Of a stretch of 64,000 nt of DNA, positions 56,111 through 63,529 are shown piece after piece. Numbering within the stretch: position 1 is the stretch's first letter; the number at the start of each line of letters is the position of its first letter. A program made the position numbers and the translations under genes. Origin of the DNA: Pseudoalteromonas sp. (GTDB lineage Bacteria; Pseudomonadota; Gammaproteobacteria; Enterobacterales; Alteromonadaceae); assembly GCF_018402495.1 (NCBI RefSeq), contig NZ_JAGYIU010000002.1, positions 648,984 through 712,983 of the forward strand, given 5' to 3'. Under the pieces are notes generated by a model that was given only the letters and a program-made list of their open reading frames with translations, ran no database searches and was not told the origin of the DNA.

Positions 56111-56329
56111 TTATAAAAATCCAATGTTTTTCAATTAAAACCACAGGTAGTTATGATTAACTACCGCTCTAAGTATGCTACAACCCCTTCGAGTTTTAGA
56201 CTTTTGCGCCGCTCACAAGTGGCTAAACTATATGAGGGCATAGAACGCAACGTGGCAGACGCGAGAGTATACCAGCACTTAAAACACATTACTACCAGCC
56301 GGTTGTTTTTTCCGCAAGAAAGTTATTAC

Positions 56330-56396
<67 letters not shown>

Positions 56397-56509
56397 AAAA
56401 GCTAATTATAACTTTAGAGTCAACAGAAAATACTTCCTTGCTGAAAATAGATATTTGTAGTTAATAAAATATCAACTAGGATAAAAACTGAGTATAAGGA
56501 TTTGGTATT

Positions 56510-56857
56510 ATGAACTTTGAAAACTTAGAAGTATGGAAGCGCTCAGCCCGCCTTAGCGCTGATATTTACAAAAATACACAACTAATTAAAGACTTTAGCT
56601 TTAGAGATCAATTAACACGCTCTGGTTTATCTGTTCCTAGTAATATAGCTGAGGGCATGACAAGAGAGAGTGATAAAGAAAAAACACGCTTTTTAGATAT
56701 CGCTCGCTCTTCGCTTGCAGAGGCAAGAACCCAAATATATATTGGCATCGATATTAACTATATTGATACCGACATAGGTAAGTCTTGGCTAAATGAAACA
56801 GTCCAGCTGTCAAAAATGCTAACAAGTTTGATAGCAAAAATAAAAACAAGTGAGTAA
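56510..56857 (+). CDS. Four-helix-bundle protein (S23/IVP-like)
   Basis: The 115-residue all-helical protein opens MNFENLEVWKRSARLSADIYK and has the family motif RDQLTRSGLSVPSNIAEG, then ARTQIYIGIDI. The family is named for proteins encoded in intervening sequences of 23S rRNA genes and is structurally related to Avd of diversity-generating retroelements. No reverse transcriptase is near. It is about two-thirds identical to the gene at 62186. TCAGCGG heptamers lie upstream and inverted CAGCTGA units lie downstream. AAGGA precedes the start. Confidence 0.88.
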   Translation: MNFENLEVWKRSARLSADIYKNTQLIKDFSFRDQLTRSGLSVPSNIAEGMTRESDKEKTRFLDIARSSLAEARTQIYIGIDINYIDTDIGKSWLNETVQLSKMLTSLIAKIKTSE

Positions 56858-56866
56858 CCATTCTTA

Positions 56867-56903
56867 CTGACAGCTGAAAACTTACAGCTGACAGCTGACA
56901 GCT
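56867..56903 (+). repeat. Heptamer array CAGCTGA downstream of the four-helix-bundle gene
   Basis: Units CAGCTGA/CAGCTGA with AAACTTA interspersed. Read on the minus strand they are AGCTGTC, one base different from AGCGGTC of the upstream array and inverted to it. The mutM 3' end follows at 56909. Confidence 0.8.
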
Positions 56904-56908
56904 ATTCT

Positions 56909-57718
56909 CTACTTCTGACACACCTCACAAAAAACGGTGCTGCGTTGCCCTAGGCGGATTTCGGTTAATTCGGTATCGCAATTTACACAAGGCAGGCCTT
57001 TTCGGCCATACACTAATAGCTGCTGAGCAAAGTAACCCGGCTTACCATCACTTTGAGCAAAGTCTTTTAACGTAGTGCCACCTTGGGTAATGGCAGCGGC
57101 TAAGGTGTCTTTTATAATTGGGATCAACGCTTGGTAGCGTTTAAGGCTTACTTTACCGGCCTCTTTACGAGGATCAATACCCGCCTTAAATAACGACTCG
57201 TTAGCGTAAATATTACCGACCCCCACCACCACCGCGTTATTCATAATAAACTGCTTAACGGGCACTTTTTTATTGCGAGACTGCTCATAAACACGCTTAG
57301 CAAAAAAATCATCAGTAAGTGGCTCAGGGCCTAATTTAGCAAGTAGCGTATGCTCCTCATTGGGGGCTTGCCATAAACAACAACCAAAGCGGCGTGAATC
57401 GTTTAAACGCAGCGCCTTATTATTAGCAAAAATAAACTCAACATGGTCATGCTTTTTAAGCGGCTCAGTTTTATTAACAACGCGTAAATTACCCGACATC
57501 CCTAAATGTAAAATGGTAGCGCCTAGCTCACAATGCAAAAGTAAATATTTAGCGCGGCGCTCAATACTCGTAACAACTAACCCCTCAAGTTGGTACACCT
57601 CATCTGGCACAGGCCAGCGCATACTGGCATTATAAATATTTACCTTAGTAACAACTTGGTTTAACACATGGGGAGTAATGCCCATACGGCTTACTTCTAC
57701 CTCGGGTAATTCGGGCAT
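56909..57718 (-). CDS. mutM: Formamidopyrimidine-DNA glycosylase
   Basis: The 269-residue base-excision enzyme removes 8-oxoguanine and cleaves the strand. The start MPELPEVE provides the catalytic Pro2 and Glu3. The helix-two-turn-helix has VVGVGNIYANESLFKAGI, and the zinc finger at the C-terminus is CVNC...CEVC. It follows a small membrane-anchored gene by 14 nt. Confidence 0.96.
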   Translation of the reverse strand: MPELPEVEVSRMGITPHVLNQVVTKVNIYNASMRWPVPDEVYQLEGLVVTSIERRAKYLLLHCELGATILHLGMSGNLRVVNKTEPLKKHDHVEFIFANNKALRLNDSRRFGCCLWQAPNEEHTLLAKLGPEPLTDDFFAKRVYEQSRNKKVPVKQFIMNNAVVVGVGNIYANESLFKAGIDPRKEAGKVSLKRYQALIPIIKDTLAAAITQGGTTLKDFAQSDGKPGYFAQQLLVYGRKGLPCVNCDTELTEIRLGQRSTVFCEVCQK

Positions 57719-57732
57719 TTTAAAACGCTCAC

Positions 57733-58233
57733 TTATAAAAAATTAAAACTAGGAAATAATTGCTCAGCCACGGCTAAATCAAGCATAAATACGCGCTGAC
57801 TACTTTTATCGAATAAATAATATTGCCCTTGTACTTTATATAATAAATACACCCAAGCCAAAGGCTCACCAGCAAGTTCGAACGTAGCGGCCGTTAAAGA
57901 TCTATTTAAATCAACAGATTCAGGCAAAGTGGTGGTCATCAACGCGGTATTTTGCCATAAATAGACCAGCTCACTCAGTTGCTGCTCAGTACCTTGCCAA
58001 TAAAGCGGCACTTCATTTTGTAAGGCAGTAGTACGCCAGCTTGTACCTATACGCTCAATTTTTTGGTCGCTAAAAGTAAGCGTTAATACAAAACTTTGCA
58101 CAGGAAGTAGTGGCTGCAATTGCGCCTGCGTTTCATCGTTGCCAATTTTTTTATGCAAACCATTTAAAAAGAAGATCATGATCAACATAGAAAAAATAAT
58201 AACGTTATTCCAACCTTTGCGGCTTAATCGCAT
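57733..58233 (-). CDS. Hypothetical membrane-anchored protein before mutM
   Basis: The 166-residue protein has one N-terminal membrane helix (about 11-24, VIIFSMLIMIFFLNG) and a periplasmic domain with no recognised family. The position immediately before mutM, 14 nt away, suggests cotranscription. GGAA precedes the start. The function is unknown. Confidence 0.7.
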   Translation of the reverse strand: MRLSRKGWNNVIIFSMLIMIFFLNGLHKKIGNDETQAQLQPLLPVQSFVLTLTFSDQKIERIGTSWRTTALQNEVPLYWQGTEQQLSELVYLWQNTALMTTTLPESVDLNRSLTAATFELAGEPLAWVYLLYKVQGQYYLFDKSSQRVFMLDLAVAEQLFPSFNFL

Positions 58234-58350
58234 ATGCAGTTCCTAATTTGTATAAGGTTTTCAAGTTTAGCTAAAACTTAATTGCACTGTCTATATGTTA
58301 AAACCTAAAGACTTTGCTAAAATACCAACAAATTTTAAGGAGTTTAGTCA

Positions 58351-59274
58351 ATGTCAATGTATGTAGTAGGCCATAAAATCCCAGATTCTGATTCAATTTG
58401 CGGTGCAATTGCGCTCGCTTATTTAAAAAATCAAATTGATGAACCAGCAATCCCAACCCGCCTTGGTGAAGTATCGCCAGAAACACAATTTATTTTAGAT
58501 AGATTTGGCTTTGAAGCACCCGAGCTAAAACTAAGCTACGCAGGCGAAGACGTTTATATTGTAGATCACACCGAAAAAACCCAAGCGCCTGACGACATAG
58601 ACCAAGCTCGCGTTGTTGGCGTGGTAGATCACCACAAACTAGGTGATTTAACCTCATCAACACCGCTTGAGTGTTGGATCCGCCCTGTTGGTTGTTCTAA
58701 CACCATTATTAAAATGATGTACGATTTTTACAACGTAGAAATCCCCAAAGATATCGCTGGCATTATGCTTTGCGCTATTTTAAGTGACACCGTTATTTTT
58801 AAATCGCCAACCTGCACCACTGCCGATATAAAATGTGTTGAAGCCCTTGCTGAAATTGCCGGCATTGAAGACTTTAAAGAACTAGGCATGGACATGTTCC
58901 GCGTTAAATCAGCCGTTGAAGACACACCCGTACGTGACTTAGTAATGCGCGACTTTAAAGACTTTAACATGAACGGCAACCTCGTTGGTATAGGCCAATT
59001 AGAAGTTATAGACCTTGCGGTATTTGACGACATAAAAGCCGACCTTGAAGCCGACATTGCCAAACTTAAAGAAGAAGGCGGCCGCCACTCAGTATTTTTA
59101 CTGCTAACCGACATAATGAAAGAAGGCTCACAAATGCTAATTGCATCAGACGACGCAAGCCTAGTTGAGCAAGCCTACGGTGAAAAACCACAAGACGGTA
59201 AAGTATGGCTAAACGGCGTATTAAGCCGCAAAAAACAAGTAGTCCCCCCACTACAAGACGCTTTTAAAAGCTAG
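58351..59274 (+). CDS. ppaC: Manganese-dependent inorganic pyrophosphatase (family II)
   Basis: The 307-residue DHH-family enzyme hydrolyses pyrophosphate. Metal ligands His8, Asp12 and Asp14 (VGHKIPDSD), Asp72 (VDHTE) and the DHH motif at 93-95 are present, as is the C-terminal SRKKQ substrate motif at 292-296. AAGGAG precedes the start. The last G of its TAG stop is the first base of a GGTTCGA heptamer array. Confidence 0.95.
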   Translation: MSMYVVGHKIPDSDSICGAIALAYLKNQIDEPAIPTRLGEVSPETQFILDRFGFEAPELKLSYAGEDVYIVDHTEKTQAPDDIDQARVVGVVDHHKLGDLTSSTPLECWIRPVGCSNTIIKMMYDFYNVEIPKDIAGIMLCAILSDTVIFKSPTCTTADIKCVEALAEIAGIEDFKELGMDMFRVKSAVEDTPVRDLVMRDFKDFNMNGNLVGIGQLEVIDLAVFDDIKADLEADIAKLKEEGGRHSVFLLLTDIMKEGSQMLIASDDASLVEQAYGEKPQDGKVWLNGVLSRKKQVVPPLQDAFKS

Positions 59275-59308
59275 GTTCGAGGTTCGAGGTTCGAGGAGTG
59301 GGCTTCGA
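59274..59308 (+). repeat. Heptamer array GGTTCGA starting in the ppaC stop codon
   Basis: Three GGTTCGA units, then GGAGTGG and GCTTCGA, in phase. The array begins at the G of the ppaC TAG stop and precedes the terminator. Confidence 0.8.
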
Positions 59309-59316
59309 GAAATTTA

Positions 59317-59348
59317 AAAACCTTGCGGTAAACATCGCAAGGTTTTTT
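59317..59348 (+). terminator. Terminator after ppaC
   Basis: The stem AAAACCTTGCG/CGCAAGGTTTT has an 8-nt loop and is followed by more T residues. Confidence 0.85.
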
Positions 59349-59370
59349 TATACCTGTAGCAGCGAGTTCA

Positions 59371-59644
59371 CCTCGCGTCGGTTTTAGATTTAATGTCTAC
59401 CCGCGCCCCGAAGCCCGCAACCCGCAACCCGTAACATAAAGTGCGCGGCATAAAGCCCCGCCTACAACACAATTAAAACGCGGTGCTTAACCGTAGGCGG
59501 GAGTTTACCTCGCGTCGGTTTTAGGTTTAATGTCTACCCGCGCCCCGAAGCCCGCAACCCGTAACATAAAGTGCGCGGCATAAAGCCCCGCCTACAAAAC
59601 AATTAAAACGCGGTGCTTAACCGTAAGCGGGAGTTTACCTCGCG
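59371..59644 (+). repeat. Tandem 137/130-bp REP-heptamer blocks
   Basis: Two consecutive blocks start CCTCGCGTCGG at 59371 and 59508, and a partial third begins at 59638. Each has a CCCGCAA heptamer run, a REP half (GCGCGGCATAAAGCCCCGCC) and GTAGGCGGGAG (GTAAGCGGGAG in the second copy). Block 1 is longer by exactly one CCCGCAA heptamer. Confidence 0.88.
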
Positions 59645-59714
59645 CAGAGTTTAGATATTGTGCAACCCAATTAATTACCTGCTATGTTTATCTATAAAAC
59701 CACAAGATATAAAA

Positions 59715-60167
59715 ATGAAAAAATCACAAAACCTAAGGACGGGTCGTATTTCAATTCCCAATCACTTTTACAGCGTAACCCTAGTTATTAATAACAGACA
59801 AAGGTTATTAAGCGACTTGAGCCTCAACAGAAAAATAATTTATGAAATTAAGCAACTTGAAGAAGAAGGTGCCTGTAAAAGTATTGCTTTTGTCTTCATG
59901 CCAGACCATATACATTGGCTTTTTCAGCTAAAAGTAAGCATGCATTTAAGCGCTTTAATTAGGCTATTTAAAGGCCGTTGCACCAAACTTGCTAGGGAGC
60001 ACTACAAAATTAATAAGCTTTGGCAAAATGATTATTACGATCATATGATACGGGACGAAAAAGATCTAATTAATTATGCGCGCTATATAATTGCAAACCC
60101 GCTTAGAGCTAATATCGTTAATAACGTTGGCGATTACCCATTTTGGGATTGTATTTATTTAAAATGA
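59715..60167 (+). CDS. REP-associated tyrosine transposase (RAYT)
   Basis: The 150-residue single-domain HUH/Y1 transposase has the histidine pair in FVFMPDHIHWLF (His65, His67) and the catalytic-tyrosine region YARYIIANPLRA (Tyr124 or Tyr121). The N-terminal RTGRISIPNHFYSV is typical of RAYTs. GTAG-headed REP palindromes flank the gene on both sides, as expected of a REPtron. The ATG at 59715 is preferred to one at 59658; the ribosome-binding site is weak. Confidence 0.88.
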   Translation: MKKSQNLRTGRISIPNHFYSVTLVINNRQRLLSDLSLNRKIIYEIKQLEEEGACKSIAFVFMPDHIHWLFQLKVSMHLSALIRLFKGRCTKLAREHYKINKLWQNDYYDHMIRDEKDLINYARYIIANPLRANIVNNVGDYPFWDCIYLK

Positions 60168-60181
60168 AATATAAAAACCTT

Positions 60182-60330
60182 GTAGGCGGGAGTTTACCTC
60201 GCGCATGTTTAAATAAAGTGCGCGGCATAAAGCCCCGCCTACAAAACAATTAAAACGCGGTGCTTAACCGTAGGCGGGAGTTTACCTCGCGCATGTTTAA
60301 GTAAAGTGCGCGGCATAAAGCCCCGCCTAC
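60182..60330. repeat. Two 61-bp REP pairs downstream of the RAYT gene
   Basis: Full units at 60182-60242 and 60270-60330. They share the head GTAGGCGGGAG and tail CCCCGCCTAC with the units at 49207 and 62676, separated by ACAATTAAAACGCGGTGC. Confidence 0.9.
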
Positions 60331-60361
60331 AACACAATTAAAACGCGGTGGTTAACCGCGT

Positions 60362-60424
60362 CTCGTCGCCCGTAACCCGTCACCCGTCACCCGTAACCCG
60401 TGGCCCGTGGCCCGCAGGCCGCCG
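60362..60424 (+). repeat. Heptamer array CCCGTAA/CCCGTCA/CCCGTGG
   Basis: Nine heptamers from CTCGTCG to GCCGCCG, with CCCGT core. It ends 26 bp before the start of the MBL-fold gene and reads open in one frame, which gives a spurious N-terminal extension of that gene. Confidence 0.85.
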
Positions 60425-60450
60425 ACAAAACAACAAATAAGGAGCACACA

Positions 60451-61839
60451 ATGAACATACTTCACCACGGAGCGGTTAATGGCGTAACAGGCTCGTGCCA
60501 CCAGCTGGTTATAAACAACCACTCATCAATACTTATAGATTGTGGGTTATTTCAAGGCGAAGACAGCAAAGCCGACCTATCAATCGAATTTAATATAAAC
60601 ACCATAAACGCATTAATAGTGACCCATTGCCATATTGATCACGTAGGCCGCATTCCTTACCTACTTATGGCAGGATTTAAAGGGCCCATATTTACCTCAG
60701 TGGCATCGGCCAGCTTACTGCCACTCGTTATTGAAGACGCATTAAAAGTAGGCGTTACCCGCGATCAAAAAATAATAAATGCCTGCTTAAAATTACTTAA
60801 ACAGCAAGTTGTAGCGGTTGATTTTAAAACCTGGTTTGAGCTGCCCTGCAACGGCGAACATACAGCCAAAGCGCGATTACAACGAGCAGGGCATATTTTA
60901 GGCTCAGCCTATGTAGAAATAGACATAATCCCAGCAGTGCATAAAACCAAAAACAGCCACCGCGTAGTGTTTTCTGGCGATTTAGGCGCGCCTTACACAC
61001 CTTTATTACCCGCCCCCAAAGCCCCCTACAAAGCCGATACCTTAGTGATAGAATCAACCTATGGTGATAAAAACCACCAAGGCCGTAAGCAACGCACGCA
61101 AACATTAAAAGCCGTGATTGAACGCGCCGTAGCCGATAACGGCGTAGTGCTTGTACCCGCGTTTAGCATAGGGCGCACGCAAGAGCTGTTATACGAGCTT
61201 GAACAGCTTATTCATGCATCAGCCAAACACTCACCGTGGCGCACAATAAACGTAATACTCGACTCACCCATGGCCGCAAACTTTACCCAGCAGTACCGCA
61301 AGTTTAAATATTTATGGGATGAAGAAGCCAAACAAAAAGTAGCCAAAGGCCGCCACCCGCTCGACTTTGAAAACCTGACCACCATAAACACCCACAGCGA
61401 GCACTTAGCAATAATAAATTACTTATCCACCCGACAAACACCCGCCATTATTTTAGCTGCAAGCGGTATGTGCAGCGGTGGGCGAATTGTTAACTACCTA
61501 GAACGCTTTTTAACCGACAAAACCACCGACGTACTCTTTGTAGGTTACCAAGGGCGCGGCACCCTAGGGCGCGATATACAAAAATACGGCCCACGTAACG
61601 GCTATGTATTTATAAATAATACGCGCATTAATATAAACGCCCAAATACACACCATAAGCGGCTACAGCGCCCACGCCGATCAAACCGGGTTAATTAAATT
61701 TGTAACCGGCATGCGTAAAAAACCCAGCCACATAAAAATAGTCCACGGCGACAACGACGCCAAAAACGCACTCGCAGCAAAATACAAAGAAATATTAGGA
61801 AACGATGTAAATGTTGAAATTGGAAAGGGTAAAGAATAG
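60451..61839 (+). CDS. MBL-fold RNA-processing nuclease (beta-CASP family)
   Basis: The 462-residue protein is a metallo-beta-lactamase fold hydrolase with an RNA-metabolising (beta-CASP) domain. The zinc motif is THCHIDH (His59, His61, Asp63, His64), then AGHILGSAYVEI and FSGDLG, the beta-CASP segment VLVPAFSIGRTQELLYEL and C-terminal YSAHADQ and VHGD. It resembles predicted exonucleases of the YsgA/CPSF type; RNA is the likely substrate. AAGGAG precedes the ATG at 60451. It lies between the RAYT and a four-helix-bundle gene. Confidence 0.88.
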   Translation: MNILHHGAVNGVTGSCHQLVINNHSSILIDCGLFQGEDSKADLSIEFNINTINALIVTHCHIDHVGRIPYLLMAGFKGPIFTSVASASLLPLVIEDALKVGVTRDQKIINACLKLLKQQVVAVDFKTWFELPCNGEHTAKARLQRAGHILGSAYVEIDIIPAVHKTKNSHRVVFSGDLGAPYTPLLPAPKAPYKADTLVIESTYGDKNHQGRKQRTQTLKAVIERAVADNGVVLVPAFSIGRTQELLYELEQLIHASAKHSPWRTINVILDSPMAANFTQQYRKFKYLWDEEAKQKVAKGRHPLDFENLTTINTHSEHLAIINYLSTRQTPAIILAASGMCSGGRIVNYLERFLTDKTTDVLFVGYQGRGTLGRDIQKYGPRNGYVFINNTRININAQIHTISGYSAHADQTGLIKFVTGMRKKPSHIKIVHGDNDAKNALAAKYKEILGNDVNVEIGKGKE

Positions 61840-61842
61840 AAG

Positions 61843-62160
61843 AAATTAGAAATTAGAAGTTAAAAGTTAAAAGTTAGAAGTTAGAAATTAGAAATCAGAA
61901 ATCAGAAGTTAGAAGTTAGAAGTCAGAAGTCAGAAGTCAGAAGTCAGAAGTCAGATATTAGAAATTAGAAATTAGAAATTAGAAATTAGAAATTAGAAAT
62001 TAGAAATTAGAAATTAGAAATTAGAAGTCAGAAGTCAGAAGTCAGAAGTTAGAAGTTAGAAGTTAGAAGTTAGAAGTTAGAAGTTAGAAGTTAGAAGTTA
62101 GAAGTTAGAAGTTAGAAATTAGAAGTTAGAAATTAGAAGTTAGAAGTCAGATATCAGAAG
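61843..62160 (+). repeat. Heptamer array GAAGTTA/GAAATTA/GAAGTCA, about 45 units
   Basis: About 318 bp of contiguous heptamers of the form GAARTYA (GAAATTA, GAAGTTA, GAAATCA, GAAGTCA, rare AAAGTTA, GATATTA and GATATCA). It ends 25 bp upstream of the four-helix-bundle start. Confidence 0.93.
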
Positions 62161-62185
62161 TCTTATTTTAATCTAGGAGATCGTA

Positions 62186-62530
62186 ATGAACTTTGAGCAT
62201 TTAGATGTATGGAAAAGATCTGTAAAACTCAGTTGTGAAATTTATAAATCTACCGCTAATTTAAAAGATTATGGGTTTAGAGATCAGTTAACTCGGTCTG
62301 CGCTATCGGTTCCCAGCAATATAGCTGAGGGGGTTTGCAGAGAAAGCTTTAAAGAAAAAAGCCGCTTTATTGATATTGCACGCGCCTCACTAGGTGAAGC
62401 GCGCACCCAAATCTATATTGGAGATGAAATTGGCTATTTACCAAAAGGTATAAGCCAAGTATGGGTTTTAGAAACAAAAGAGTTAGCAGCTATGCTAACT
62501 AGCTTAAAAAATAGGTTCGACTCTGCTTGA
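62186..62530 (+). CDS. Four-helix-bundle protein (S23/IVP-like)
   Basis: The 114-residue protein opens MNFEHLDVWKRSVKLSCEIYK and has RDQLTRSALSVPSNIAEGVCRES and ARTQIYIGDEIG. It is intact, with AGGAG before the start. GAAATCA-type heptamers are just upstream, and inverted TGATTTC units begin in its own TGA stop codon (62528-62534) and continue downstream. The 3' end is duplicated at 48943-49061, and short tails recur at 49464 and four times at 62971-63411. Confidence 0.9.
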   Translation: MNFEHLDVWKRSVKLSCEIYKSTANLKDYGFRDQLTRSALSVPSNIAEGVCRESFKEKSRFIDIARASLGEARTQIYIGDEIGYLPKGISQVWVLETKELAAMLTSLKNRFDSA

Positions 62531-62562
62531 TTTCTGATTTCTGCTATCTGATTTCTAAAACC
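62528..62562 (+). repeat. Heptamer array TGATTTC starting in the stop codon
   Basis: TGATTTC, TGATTTC, TGCTATC, TGATTTC, TAAAACC in phase. These are the reverse complement of the GAAATCA/GATAGCA type found upstream of the same gene. Confidence 0.88.
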
Positions 62563-62675
62563 TGCTCTTTAACCTTTAACTATTCGCCTTTAACCTTCTT
62601 TTTGCACCACAGAGAACACCGAGGCGCTTCGCGCTACACAGAGAAAACAAAACAATTAAAACACGGTGCTTAACC

Positions 62676-62824
62676 GTAGGCGGGAGTTTACCTCGCGCAT
62701 GTTTAAGTAAAGTGCGCGGCATAAAGCCCCGCCTACAAAACAATTAAAACACGGTGCTTAACCGTAGGCGGGAGTTTACCTCGCGCATGTTTAAGTAAAG
62801 TGCGCGGCATAAAGCCCCGCCTAC
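62676..62824. repeat. Two 61-bp REP pairs
   Basis: Full units at 62676-62736 and 62764-62824, in the same orientation as those at 49207 and 60182. Confidence 0.9.
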
Positions 62825-62849
62825 AAAATAATTAAAACGCGGTGGTTTC

Positions 62850-62919
62850 CCCGCAACCCGAAGCCCGTCGCCCGCAACCCTTCACCTTTAACCCTTCCCC
62901 TTTCACCTTTAACCTTTAT
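62850..62919 (+). repeat. Heptamer array, 10 units
   Basis: CCCGCAA, CCCGAAG, CCCGTCG, CCCGCAA, CCCTTCA, CCTTTAA, CCCTTCC, CCTTTCA, CCTTTAA, CCTTTAT. It parallels the array at 49293-49369 unit by unit, with a few changed and one fewer. Confidence 0.88.
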
Positions 62920-62970
62920 ATTTAATCACTTCCTCTGTGCACTCTGTGACCTCTGTGGTAAATAAAATAA

Positions 62971-63459
62971 CTTAAAAAATAGGTTCGACTCTGCTTGATT
63001 TCTGATTTCTACTATCTGATTTCTAAAACCTGCTCTTTAACCTTCACCCTTTAACCTTTATATTTAATCACTTCCTCTGTGACCTCTGTGGTAAATAAAA
63101 TAGCTTAAAAAATAGGTTCGACTCTGCTTGATTTCTGATTTCTGCTATCTGATTTCTAAAACCTGCTCTTTTACCTTCACCCTTTAACCTTTATATTTAA
63201 TCACTTCCTCTGTGCACTCTGTGACCTCTGTGGTAAATAAAATAACTTAAAAAATAGGTTCGACTCTGCTTGATTTCTGATTTCTACTATCTGATTTCTA
63301 AAACCTGCTCTTTCACCCTTAACCTTTCACCTTTAACCTTTATATTTAATCACTTACTCTGTGACCTCTGTGGTAAATAAAATAACTTAAAAAATAGGTT
63401 CGACTCTGCTTGATTTCTGATTTCTACTATCTGATTTCTAAAACCTGCTCTTTCCCCTT
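62971..63459 (+). repeat. Tandem 133-142-bp repeats with four-helix-bundle tail
   Basis: Four copies start CTTAAAAAATAGGTTCGACT at 62971, 63104, 63246 and 63386. Each begins with the last codons and stop of the four-helix-bundle gene, then TGATTTC heptamers, CCTTTAA heptamers and CTCTGTGNN nonamers. Lengths of 133, 142 and 140 bp differ by one 9-bp unit and one 7-bp unit. Confidence 0.9.
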
Positions 63460-63473
63460 TCCCCAAAACGAAA

Positions 63474-63497
63474 AAAAGCCGCATAAATGCGGCTTTT
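63474..63497 (-). terminator. Terminator after the partial secreted-protein gene
   Basis: AAAAGCCGCAT/ATGCGGCTTTT with a 2-nt loop, followed by T residues on the minus strand. Confidence 0.85.
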
Positions 63498-63529
63498 AGG
63501 CTTAATCCCCAATAGGAACTAACAAAATA

